Below are positions 33,672-44,400 of a stretch of 64,000 nucleotides of DNA, one piece after another; position 1 is the stretch's first letter, and every line of letters begins with the position of its first letter. Origin of the DNA: Humitalea rosea (lineage in GTDB: Bacteria; Pseudomonadota; Alphaproteobacteria; Acetobacterales; Acetobacteraceae); NCBI RefSeq assembly GCF_003253705.1, contig NZ_QKYU01000017.1:1-64000 (forward strand), in the 5' to 3' direction. The translations under genes and the position numbers were made by a program. The notes beneath the pieces are model-generated. The model worked only from the letters and a program-made list of their open reading frames with translations. It made no database searches and was not told the origin of the DNA.

Positions 33672-35207
33672 ATGGCCCAGGTCACCGCCGCGCAGGCTGG
33701 GGAGATGAGCGCGACCGTCGAGGTCGTCATGGCCACGCTGCTGCTGCCCGTGATCGAGGTGACGACGCAGGGCCATGCGCTGGCGGTGGATTGGGGCAGC
33801 ACGCCGCCGGGCGCGACCCGGGTCGAGGTGACGTCCGCAAGCCTGGCGCTGACGCCGCTGTCGCGGGACACGACGCTCGGCGCGCTGCAACTGGCCAAGG
33901 ATGGACGGGGCTACAAGGTCACCGCCCCGACCGGCCGGCGCCTCACCCGCATCGTGCTGCATGGGCTGAAGGCGGGCGAGAGCAGCCTGTCCGACCGCGC
34001 CAAGCTGGTGGAGCGCGGCCTGCGCCTGGCCGTCGCGGTCCCCGATGGCAGCGGCCGCTTCACCCCGACCGGGGCGACCCCCGGCGTGCCTGGTGCGGGG
34101 CTGGTGCCGCCGCTGCCGCAGCCCGGCTACACCGCGGGCGTGCTGGACCTGGGCAGCAATGTCGCCTCCCGCCTGCGCCTGTCGCTGGTGACGGGCGATG
34201 GCCCCGACCGCTTCACCGAGGACGCGACCATGGCGCTGGAGCGGGTCGAGGGCGTCGCGGCCGATCCGCCGCTGGATCTGAAGCTGGCCGGGGAAAGCGG
34301 TGCGCCGGTGCTCTGGGCCTTCCCGGGCGAAATGCCGTCGGGCGGGGCTGCGACCCAGGCCGATCTGCGGGTGGCGGTGGAGACGGCCTTGCAGGCCGCC
34401 GTGGATGCCGGGGCGGCGCCGCGCCTGCCGCTGCGCCTCACCGCCGGGCGGGCGTCGCAGCTGCGCCTGGCCTCCTTCCAGGCGCATGGCACGCTGATCC
34501 GCCGCATCGCCTCGGTGCCGACGCTGGAGATCCAGGGCGAGGCCGCGCCGCTGCCGGCCGAAGCGCCTTTGCCCGAACGGCCGAACACCGCGACCGCCGA
34601 TCTCAGCCTGCGCTACCTCGGCATCCGTCTGGTGCCGGAGTTGAGCGATGCGGTGCCGGGGGGGCCGGTCTTAGGCCCGGTCTTCGGCCATGTCGTCGGC
34701 ACCGCCGAGGTGGTCCGCAGCCTGCCGCCACAGGCGCTGCGCGGCGCCCGCCTCGCGCGGATCGGGCTGGTCGGCCGTGCGCCGGAGGCCGCGGCGCTGG
34801 TGCTTACCTTGCGCAACGCCACCACCGGGGCCGCGATCGGCGCACCCGTCAAACTCGCGCTGGAGGCCGCGCGTGACATCGCCACGCGCTGGGTCGAGGT
34901 GCCGGAAGAGGCGCCCATCGACGTGCCGCTGGCGGTGGCGCTGCGGGCCACCAGCGGGCGCTTCCTCTGGAGCGCGCGCGACGATGATGGCGCGCCACGG
35001 CTGCGCCTCGCGGTCCACGATCCCGATCCCGGGGGACGGCCGTTGCTGCTCGGCGGCGCGAGCCTGTTGACGGTGGATACGATGGTGCTGCGCCAGCGCG
35101 GCGTCGCGCTGCCGTCCGCCGGTTTCGCCGGCCACTGGCCGATGCTGTCGAGCGAGCTGTTCCTGACGCTGGACCTGGCCGACCTGACCCTGCGGTATGT
35201 GCGATGA
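33672..35207 (+). CDS. Beta-rich injection-system protein, unknown function
   Basis: A 511-residue protein rich in beta-strand patterns, with no catalytic motif or membrane segment. Three parts can be guessed: 1-190 (LLLPVIEVTTQGHALAVDWG, TRVEVTSASLALTPLSRDTT), 190-310 and a C-terminal jelly-roll-like part at about 310-511 (ADLSLRYLGIRLVPELSDAV, ARLARIGLVGRAPEAAALVL, SSELFLTLDLADLTLRYVR). Jelly-roll C-termini in such clusters often bind surface sugars. The ATG at 33672, 10 bases after the previous stop, is preferred over an upstream start inside that gene. It overlaps the next gene by four bases. Confidence 0.6.
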   Translation: MAQVTAAQAGEMSATVEVVMATLLLPVIEVTTQGHALAVDWGSTPPGATRVEVTSASLALTPLSRDTTLGALQLAKDGRGYKVTAPTGRRLTRIVLHGLKAGESSLSDRAKLVERGLRLAVAVPDGSGRFTPTGATPGVPGAGLVPPLPQPGYTAGVLDLGSNVASRLRLSLVTGDGPDRFTEDATMALERVEGVAADPPLDLKLAGESGAPVLWAFPGEMPSGGAATQADLRVAVETALQAAVDAGAAPRLPLRLTAGRASQLRLASFQAHGTLIRRIASVPTLEIQGEAAPLPAEAPLPERPNTATADLSLRYLGIRLVPELSDAVPGGPVLGPVFGHVVGTAEVVRSLPPQALRGARLARIGLVGRAPEAAALVLTLRNATTGAAIGAPVKLALEAARDIATRWVEVPEEAPIDVPLAVALRATSGRFLWSARDDDGAPRLRLAVHDPDPGGRPLLLGGASLLTVDTMVLRQRGVALPSAGFAGHWPMLSSELFLTLDLADLTLRYVR

Positions 35208-38200
35208 GCCTGCTGGACGACCTGCAAGGCCTCGACCTCTCCGGCATCGTCAATGCCCGGGCCAGCATCACCGTGACCATCGACGGGCCCGACCTGCGGG
35301 GGCTGATCGAACACGGGCCGATCGGCGCCCTGGGCGATATCGGAGACAGGCTCGAAGAACTTCGCGCGCTGGGCGATGATCCGACGGCGCTGTTCGGGGC
35401 ACTTCTGGGCGCGGTCGGCGGGCTGGCGGGCGGGTTCAGCGCCGATGGCTTCCCCGTCGCGCGCTACGTCAGCGCGGTGGCGGAGGGCGGCAAGGTCGTC
35501 GCCGATCTGCTGCGCGAGGTCGATGGCACGCCCGCATCCTGGCTGCGCGCGCTGAAGCTGCCGGTCGGCGACGGGCTGTCCACGATCGGGCGCAACATCG
35601 ACGACTTCGGGCGCGCCACGCTTGGTGACACCGGCCGCTTCACCCATGCCATGGCGCTGGCCGGCAAGGGGTTTTCGTCCGATCCCGCGGCGCTCATCGA
35701 ACAGGGGTTGGGCTTTCTGCTGCCCTTCGGCGGCGCCGATCTGGGTGGGCTGCGGCGCCTGCTGGATGGCACGCTGCCCGCCCTGGCCGCCTTCACCCTG
35801 CCGGCGACGCGCACCGCCGGGCTGCTCACGGCGCTTGGCGATGTGCGGCTGGCGGCCTCGGGCGCCGGGTCCGACGTTGCGGTGCAGGCCGCGGTCACCG
35901 CGGCACTTGCGCGGCTGGCCGAGGCCCGCGCGGCGACGGTCAGCCAGATCCGGCGCGACCTGCTCGATCTCCAGGGGCGGCTGACGGGACTGCGGCTGCC
36001 GCAGGTGCTGGCGCCGCTGACCACCGCCGCCGAGACCTTCCGCACCGGCGAGGCCGGCTTCCGCGAGATGATGACCGAATTGCGCGGCTTCATCCGCGGC
36101 GCGAAGGAGGACATCGACACCCTCGATGCCGCCAAGGTCGAAGACCTGATCGCGATGTTCGAGGAGAAGCTCGACGCCATCGAGGCCAATGCCAAGGCCG
36201 AGGTCGAGACCCGCATCGATGCGCTGGCCGACGAACTCATCGCCTATGTCCGCAGCTTCCTCGGCCATCTGCATCTGTCCGAGCTGCGCGACGCGATGCA
36301 CAGCCGCTTCGAGTCCGCCGCCAACGCCATCCGCGATGCGGAGCTCGACCGTTTCGCGCGGCAGGCGCAGGAGCGGCTGGCGGGGCTGCGGGGGTTGCTG
36401 TCGGCGGGCGACCTCGGCGACCAGCTTCGGGCGCCGCTGCAACAGATCGCGCAGGTCGTGGCGCAGGCCGTCACCGCCATCTCCGACGCGCTGGAGGCGA
36501 TTGCCGCGGCGGTGACGGCGCTGGTGGACCAGGCGCGCGCCTTGCTCGAACAGGCGGTGGAACTGCTGCACGGGTTCAAGGCGGCGCTGGATGAGGTGGT
36601 CGCCGCCATCGACGGGCTCGGCATCGAATCCGCCACGCAGAGCATCCTCGACCGCCTCTCCGAGCTGCGGCAGAAGGCGCAGGATCTGCTCTCCGGCGTG
36701 GAACTGCCCGAGCCGCTGCGCCCGGTGGTGGAACAGCTGGTGGAGGAGCTGCGGGCGCTGGATCTCGACGCGCTGCTGCTCGATCCGGTGCGGCAGCAGG
36801 CCGAGAAGCTGACCCTTTCCGCCGCCTTGCGCGGGCGCCTGTCGGCGGTGCTGGGCGAGGTGGACAAGGCGCTCAAAAACATCGTCCCCGCGAGCCTGAT
36901 CGAGAGCATCGAGGCGGAGCTGAACCGGGCGACCGAAGCCTTCGCCTCGCTCTCCTCCGCGCGGCTGGTGGCGGAATTGCAGGGGCTGTTCAGCACCCTC
37001 GCCGATGCGGTCGCCAAGCTCGATCCGGTGCCGGCGCTGGATGTGCTGCGCAAGCCCTTCGTCGCTTTGCTGGGCGCCGTCGATGCGGTCAAGCCGGACA
37101 ACCTGCTGCGCCCCGTGCTGGAGGCCTATGACAGCGCGCTGGGCCATCTGGCGCTGCCCGACCCCGCCGCCGCCGCGACCTCGGGCGACAGCTTCATGAG
37201 CAGCAGCGCCGATACCCTCGGCAAAGGGCTGACGGCACCGCTCGGCCCGACCCTGGGTGCGGCGCCGAAGGCGGCGGGCACCCCGACCCTGGCGCTGCCC
37301 GGCCTGCCGCCCGGCACCAGGCCCGGGGATTTCGTCCGCCTGCTCGGCCTGCTGCCGCGCAAGCTGAAGGAGGCGGTGGCGGCGCTGGAGGCCGGCCCGC
37401 TGGCCGAGGCGGAGACCGCCTTCTCCCGCCTCACCACCGGCCTTGCCGCCGATCTGCGCGGCATCGAGGGCGCGTTGTGGGACATCGAGGACCGGCTGGA
37501 TGCGGGGCTGGAAGCGCTGCTGCAACCGCTGGCGGCCGCCGAGGTCGAGGCCGGCTTCGCGATTCATGGCAGGCTGCAACTCGGCCCCGTGCAGCTCGAC
37601 GCCACCGCCGATGCGCTGGCCGCGGCCAGCCCCGGCGCGCTGCGCGCCGAGTTGCGGGAGGCGATGGCGCCGCTGCGCGTGGAGATCCGCCGCACCATCT
37701 CCGGCCTCGGCCCGATCGCCGTCGCGGTGGAAAGCATCGCCGGCGGGCTGGAGCGCGCGGTCGCCGGGGCCGAGGGCGGGCTCGCCGCCTTCCTCGACCT
37801 GCTCGACCCCGAGCCCCTGGCGCTTGAGGTGGATGCGCTGATCATCGCCGCGATGGACAAGTTCCCGGTGCTGGCGCTGGCGCTGCGCGACCGCGTCGCC
37901 GGGCTGCTGGCGCGGTTCTCGGCGCTGGTGCGCGACTATGGCCCGGCGATGCTGGCGCTGCGGTTCCGGCGCGTGTTGAACGCGGTGCGGGAGGAGCTGG
38001 ACGTGCTGGACCCGCACCGCCTGGTCGCCGATCTGGACCTGGTCCATGCGGCGTTGCGGGAGGCGGTGGCGGCCTATGATCCGGCGGTGATCGCGACGGA
38101 AATGCGGGCGGCCGTGCTGGATCTGTCGGCGACCTTGCGCGGCATCGATGTCGCGGCAGCACTTGGCGATCTGAGCTTTCTTGACGACGCTATCGCGGGA

Positions 38201-38455
38201 CTCGCCGCGGCCTCCCCCACCGCGGCCTTGCAGGGCGTGGGCGCGGATCTGGAGGAGATCGGTGCCACACTCGCCGAGCTGAACCCGGGCGCGATGCTGG
38301 AGGCGGTGGATCGCCTCGGGCCGCGCGTCGTCGAGCAATTCGCCCGTGCCGTGGGCGCGGTGCGGGCGGAGATCGCGACCTTGCTCGACTCGCTGCAGTT
38401 CGCGGCGAGCGGCGGCAGCGCCTCCGCCTCAGTCAGCGTCGGGGGCGGCGACTGA
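35204..38455 (+). CDS. 1083-residue helical protein, tape-measure candidate
   Basis: A 1083-residue, overwhelmingly helical protein with many heptad-like stretches (FEEKLDAIEANAKAEVETRI, AAVTALVDQARALLEQAVEL, DRLSELRQKAQDLLSGVELP). It begins LDDLQGLDLSGIVNARASIT and has a Ser/Ala/Pro-rich break near residues 650-710 (ATSGDSFMSSSADTLGKGLT), dividing it into two helical halves. No enzymatic motif or clear membrane segment is seen. Length, helicity and position near the end of a tail operon suggest the tape measure that sets tube length, although tape measures usually contain hydrophobic patches and lie nearer the tube gene. The alternative is an effector-loading or scaffold protein for the next gene product. 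Confidence 0.6.
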   Translation: MSLLDDLQGLDLSGIVNARASITVTIDGPDLRGLIEHGPIGALGDIGDRLEELRALGDDPTALFGALLGAVGGLAGGFSADGFPVARYVSAVAEGGKVVADLLREVDGTPASWLRALKLPVGDGLSTIGRNIDDFGRATLGDTGRFTHAMALAGKGFSSDPAALIEQGLGFLLPFGGADLGGLRRLLDGTLPALAAFTLPATRTAGLLTALGDVRLAASGAGSDVAVQAAVTAALARLAEARAATVSQIRRDLLDLQGRLTGLRLPQVLAPLTTAAETFRTGEAGFREMMTELRGFIRGAKEDIDTLDAAKVEDLIAMFEEKLDAIEANAKAEVETRIDALADELIAYVRSFLGHLHLSELRDAMHSRFESAANAIRDAELDRFARQAQERLAGLRGLLSAGDLGDQLRAPLQQIAQVVAQAVTAISDALEAIAAAVTALVDQARALLEQAVELLHGFKAALDEVVAAIDGLGIESATQSILDRLSELRQKAQDLLSGVELPEPLRPVVEQLVEELRALDLDALLLDPVRQQAEKLTLSAALRGRLSAVLGEVDKALKNIVPASLIESIEAELNRATEAFASLSSARLVAELQGLFSTLADAVAKLDPVPALDVLRKPFVALLGAVDAVKPDNLLRPVLEAYDSALGHLALPDPAAAATSGDSFMSSSADTLGKGLTAPLGPTLGAAPKAAGTPTLALPGLPPGTRPGDFVRLLGLLPRKLKEAVAALEAGPLAEAETAFSRLTTGLAADLRGIEGALWDIEDRLDAGLEALLQPLAAAEVEAGFAIHGRLQLGPVQLDATADALAAASPGALRAELREAMAPLRVEIRRTISGLGPIAVAVESIAGGLERAVAGAEGGLAAFLDLLDPEPLALEVDALIIAAMDKFPVLALALRDRVAGLLARFSALVRDYGPAMLALRFRRVLNAVREELDVLDPHRLVADLDLVHAALREAVAAYDPAVIATEMRAAVLDLSATLRGIDVAAALGDLSFLDDAIAGLAAASPTAALQGVGADLEEIGATLAELNPGAMLEAVDRLGPRVVEQFARAVGAVRAEIATLLDSLQFAASGGSASASVSVGGGD

Positions 38456-41400
38456 TGCCGCGCGACACCCTGCTGCCGCTGCCTGGCTGGGACGGGCCCG
38501 GCCTGTCGGTCTCTCGCGATGCGGCGGGGCGGCTGCTGCGGATGGCGGTGGGCGACCGGCTGCATCTGGAGCGCCAGGATGGCGATGTGGTGCTGGGCGG
38601 CGGGCTCGCGCGGATGCGCGAACTCGCGACACCCGGGCGGCTGCTGCGCGCCGTACATAGCCAGGGGCGAAGCTGGCAGGAAAGCTACCATTGCGATGAG
38701 GCCGGGCGCCCGACGCTGGTCGATGGCGTCACCATCGCGCATGACGCGCTGGGCCGCGTCGTGCTCTGCGACGGCCCCGCCGGCGCCTGGCGCTACGGCT
38801 ATGATGCGCGCGGCCACCTCGGCGCCATCGAACCGCCCGGGGAGCAGCGACGCAGGCTGCGCTGGGATGCGGCGGGGCGGCCGATCGACGTGGTGGCGCC
38901 GGGCGTGCTGGATCCCGGCCGCCATGGCCGCGATGCGCTGGGCCGGCTGTGGACGCTGCGCGATGCGGCGGGCACGATCCGCCACACCTACCTCTGGGAC
39001 GGGCTCTGCTGCCTCGGCCGCATCGACGGCCCGCCCGATGCGCCGCTGGCCTGCGTCTTCTCGCTCGACCTCACCTTCACCCCGGTCCGGCTGATCGGAT
39101 GGGACGGGGTGCGGATCGTGCCGCGCGATGCCTTTGGCGAGGCGCTGCTCGGCATTCCCGGCACGCCCGGGCTGTTCGGCGGCACCGTCGCGGGCGACCT
39201 CGTGCATCTGCGCGCCCGTGCGCTGGACCCGCGGCGCGGCACCTTCACCGCGCCCGATCCCTTCGATGGCAGCGAGCAGGATCCGCGCCGCGCCCATGGC
39301 TGGCGCGGCGCGCTGCCTGTCGAACCGGATGGCGCGCACCAGCCCTTCGCCGTCTGCCGCAACGATCCCATCGGGCGCGCCGACCCGACCGGGGAGATCT
39401 CGGCCGGCGTCGCCACCGGCCTGCTGACCCTGAGTTCGCTGACCTGGTCTTCGGGGAACATGCTGGTCAGCTTCTTCCTGATGGACCCGCTGAACTTCAT
39501 CCTCGGGTTCTTCACCAAGCCGTTCTGGACCGAGGGGCGCTGGTTCAGCAAATCGGCGATGCGCGCGCGCTACCACGGCGGCTACGGGTTCCGCTACGAC
39601 CCGCTCGGCTTCGAGGCGCTGGGGATCAACGAGGGCCGCGCCTGGACCGTCCAGCACGTCATCTGGGCGCAGCGCAAGGAATTCGACGAACTCAACCCCG
39701 CGCGGGTCTTCACCCCGGTCACGCCATTCCGCCCGAAGCTCTACGGCAGCCTGCTGCGGATCGAGGCGGCGGCGGCAGGCAATGACCTGCCGCTGCGTGT
39801 GTTGCTGCTGCATGGCGCGCAGCGGGCCGATGCGCGGCTGGTGCACGGCGCCCCCGTTGGATCGCCCGAGATCGCGCCGCTGCGCGAGGACCATGCCTGG
39901 ACCCGGCGCGGCGGCGCGGCCGAGGCGGTGGTGCCGGGCGCCCGCGTGCCGGTCTTCCCCTCCGGCGGGCTGCATTTCCCGCCGCAGCCCCGCATCGCCA
40001 CGCCCCGCGGCGCCGCCCGCATCGAGGAGGTGCTGCCGACCGGGGAGATCGCGCCCGGCACGGTGACGCTGCGCAAGCAGCTGGTGGTGAAGAAGCTCGG
40101 CATCGGCCTGGCCGCGGGGCAGGAGGTGATGCTGACCGGTGCCGCCTCCGCGCGGGCGCTGGTCACGCTCGACGCGGTGCGGATCGTGGGGAAGGAGACG
40201 CTGCTGTTCCTGCGCGCCGATCCCCCCGGCGCCCTGGGCACCAGCGATCTGCATCTGCGCGGGATCCAGACGCCCACGGCGGCGGCCCCGGCGCGGGCGG
40301 CGGTGGCGCTGCCGCCGGGCTCCGCCCCCGGGCGGCTGGATGCGCGGCCGACCACGGCCGACCCGATCGCCGCGTCCACGCCGCTGCGGCTGAAGCAGGC
40401 GGGGGTGGTGGTCGGCGGCGCGGTGGTGGACCGGCTGGAGGCAGCGGTCGGCATCGACGTCGCGCCCGAACGGGCGAAGGGCGACAAGCCGCGCCGCATC
40501 TGGCTGGCCGCGCCCAATGCCGCCGGCCCCGATCGCCCCGTCACCGCCACCACGGCGCGCAGCCTCACCTTCCCCGCCGGGACGGCGCCGGCCAAGGGTG
40601 CGGCGATCGTGGTCTTCATCCCGGGCGCGGGCGGTGCCTCGGCGGCCCGGCTGGTGGCGGATGATCCCGTGGCGGACCAGCGCGCGCTCGACCGCGACCT
40701 GCCCGCCGCGCTCAGCGGCGCGGCGGCGGGGGCGCTGCGCTGGCGGCCGCTGGCGCCGGTGCGGGCGCTCGGGGTGTGGGATGACGCGACGGGGGCCGCG
40801 GCCTTCGTCTATCGCCCCGAAGCTTCGGGCACCGCCGTCGCCGCCGGCCCGCTGCTGGTCCGCGACGATGACAACACCATCCGCCAGGTCCGCGACGGCA
40901 CCGGCCTGCTGCGGGACGAGCTGGTGCTGGGCACCGCCGCGCTGCCCGGCAATCCGGCCGTTGCCTATGACGTGGAGCCGCTGGCCTTCGACGGGCCGGA
41001 ACGCGGCGATGCCCGGCTGGAGACGATCACCATCTTCGCCTTCGCCAGCCCCCCCGGCGCCGGCATCACCACCGCGCCCCGGCCGGCGCTGGCGCTGCAT
41101 CGGCTGAATGGCGCGACGGTGGCCGCGGCGCTGACGACGCCGCTGCTGACCGCGCTGCCGGCGCTGGCCGGCGCCACCATCACCCTGGCCCTGCCCGCCG
41201 ATGCGGCGAAGCTGGTCGCGGGCTCGGCCGAGGCCACCACCGCGCCCACGCCGGGCCAACTCGTGCGGCTGACCGCCGGGGCGGTGGATGAGGCCGTGCT
41301 GGTGAAGACGGTGCGGGTCGAGGCGTTGGCCAACCACGATCCCGGGCTCGGCGCCGCGGCCCTCTCGCTGGTGCCGCTGATGCCGGCGGGCTTCCTCTAT

Positions 41401-44400
41401 GCCGCCGAGTTTTTGGCGCCCGACCGGGTGCGGCTGCGCCCGGATGCGCATCGGCTGGCCGGGCTGGAGCCCCTGGCCCTCGCCGCCGCAGCCCCCCCCA
41501 CCGTTGCGGTGCAGATGCCGCAGCTTGCCGTGGGCGAGCTGGTCCGCGCGGTCTGGAACGGGGTCGCCAATACGGCGCTGCTGCAAGTGGAGGCGGCCGA
41601 GGGCACGGTGCTGAAGCTCGCCGGCGGCGACCTCGCGGCGCTGGTGGCCGCGGCCCCGGCCGATCTGAAGCTGATGCGGATGGCACCGGTCGATCCCGGC
41701 ACCGGCACGCCCTTCGCGGGCATCAACGGCGCGGTGGTGGCGCCGGCGCCGGCGCGGCTGCGCTTCGATGTCTGGGCGCCGAATGCGCTCGCCGCGCGGG
41801 CGGCGTGGTACACCGCCGCCGGGGATGCGACGGCGGCCGCGGCCCTGACCGGCGCACCGGCCCTGCACCGCTGGTGGGCGGTGACCGACGGCACCAAGAC
41901 CGTGCCGATCCAGATCACCGCCACCGCGTCGCTGGCGGTCGAGCTCCACGCGCTGCCGGCCAGCCTCTCCGGGGCGGCGGCCAGCGCGATGGCGGCGCTG
42001 CATCTGTCGGATATCGGGCTGCTCGGCGAGTATGTGCTGGATGGCAGCCAGCTCACCACCGAGGAGCTGGACCTGGCCCCGGGCCCCTCCCTGGTGCTGG
42101 CGCTGCCGCACAAGCCCCAGGCGGCGGGCGGGGTGGCGGCGGCGGGCAAGCTCGGCTCGGGCACCGTGATGATCCCCGACGACGAGACGGAGAGCTGGTA
42201 CCTCGACCGCCCTACCGCGCTGGAGACGCATGAGCTGCGGCACACGCTGCAATGCGCCATGATGGGCCCGCTGCTGCTGGGCATGCTGCCGATCGCGCTG
42301 GTCGAGGACATCGTGCGCTCCACCACGACCCTGGGCGACGTGGCCTTCTCGCCCTATGTCGCCGCGCAGATCGTGACCGATGACGGGCTGCGGCGGCTGG
42401 CGATCGCCAACCCCGGCGGCGTGAGTTTCGAGGCCGGCCGCAAGGTCGAGATCAGCGCCGGCAACCAGGTGGTGCTCGGCACTCTGGGCGAGGCGGACCC
42501 GGCCGGCTTCCTGCTGACGGGCAGCGCCGTCTCCCAGATCGCGGATGGCGCGGTGCAGGTGCGGCAGGGGAAGGAGGAGCTGGGCGACGGGCTGACCGCC
42601 CTCGGCTGGATCATCGACATCTGCTCCCTGCTCACCTTGGGCAACCTCGCCTCGACCGTCGGCGCGGCGGTGTTCAAGCTGATCCCGGACCTGATCGGCG
42701 GCGCCGTGAACGTCGCAAATGGCAAGGATTTCTTCGACCCCTACAGCCTCGACCGCTTCCCCGCGACGGTGCCGGACGCCGCACGCCCCGCCAGCGTCCG
42801 GCCGCAGCCGCGCGATGGCGACACCCTCACCCTGCGCCCGCATGACCGGGTGCGGGTCTCGGCCGGCGAGCGGTCGCTGGATACGGTGGTGACGCAGGTG
42901 GATGGCACCGGGCTCGCCGATCTCGCGACCGCGCCGCCGGTCGAGGGCGCGGAGCGGCGGTTGGAGATCGCGGTCATCGGGCGGGAGGACGAGCTGCGGC
43001 GGGTCTCGACCGGCGTTTCGGACGCGCTGCACGTGCCCTGGCTGCGCTGGATCTACGACCCCTATGGCGAGTTGCGCTTCGGGACGGATGCGAAGCCGGA
43101 CAGCGCGGAGGAATGGGTCCTCAAGCTGGCGCGCTGGGCCTTGAGCTCAAGCGCCTGGTCCATGGTGATCCCGGGCATCTTCATCTGGGACAACGCGCTG
43201 AAGCAGCGGAACAACAAGGGCCATCTGTCGCGCATGGAGCAGGGCGCGTCCTCGGCCAGCGGCGACCTCTACAGCCCGGTGGCGCGGCTGGCCGGCAAGC
43301 TGGAGGTGGTGGGCGATGTCGCGCGCTACCGGGTCTGGGCGCTGTCGCGCACCGACTCGATGATCCCGCAGCGCCTCGGCGACGCCCCGGGGGCGGGGTC
43401 CGACCCGGACCAGGGGGAGCCCTGGATCTTCCCCAGGCGCCGGGGCGGGGCCGCGGTGGTGCCGCCCAATGCCGACCAGCAGGCCCATGCCGATGCCGCC
43501 GTGGATGTCCCGGATGTGCTGGTCCAGCGCAATTTCCTGGAGCCGCTGCTGCTGACCGCCGGCACCCCCGACCGGGTGCTGCCCGCCGATCTGGCGCGGC
43601 TGCCGGCCGAGGCCGGGCTGCAACGCACCACCGGGGTGCATGTCGGCTTTTCCCGCCCCGGGGCGCATCGCGTCACCGTCGGCAACCTGCCCTTCGCCGC
43701 CAGCGCGGGGGAGGCGCAGACCGAGGGCCGGCAGACCATCCTGTTCGATGAAACCGTGGGCGATGTGACCCTGCGCGCCGCCGGGCGGTCCCTGGCCGAG
43801 GGCGATACGCTGAAGCTGGTGCCCTGCCAGCGCGTGACCTTCAGCGTGGCGCCCGCGGCGGGGCGGCGGCATGCGCTGCTGGTGCAGCGGCCCATCGATG
43901 GCACGCTCGCCCGCCGCCCCGCCGATCTGCTGTTGCAGGTGCAGACGAGCCTCGGCACCGAGGTGCTGGAGGTGCAGCGCGTGCATGCCGTGATCCCCTT
44001 CAGCATCGAGGAGGACAAGAGCGCCCGCTGGCCGCAGGCGCATCTGCTGCCGGAGCTGCGCCTGGCCGTGCGCCGGCTGACGATCGAGGTGGTGGATGTG
44101 ATCGCCGTGCATGCCTCGCTGGTGCCGGCCGGGGCCGGACCGCTGCCGCCGGTCAAACCCTTCGCCTTGCCGGGGGAGGAGGCCTTCCTGGTGGTGCCCG
44201 CCCGGCTGCATCTGGCCCGGCCGGTGCTGGCGGTGACCTATCCGGCCGGCGCCCGCCCGGCCAATGGCACCAACCCCGACCCCGAGGTGCGGCCGGTGAC
44301 GCCGGTGCCCTCGGCCTTGGCGGAGGTGGTTGCCGATGGCGCGGTGCTGCGGCTGGTCTTCGATGCCACCGACCCGCCGGAGGAGCCCTGCCTCTGCGAA

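Noticed and set aside
38074-43032. A 1652-codon open frame on the minus strand opposite the Rhs-like gene, and similar long frames at 89-2236 and 30207-34487
   Set aside because: They are antisense shadows made open by high GC at third codon positions. Their products are Arg/Gly/His/Gln-rich with no fold pattern, while the plus-strand frames encode recognisable proteins.
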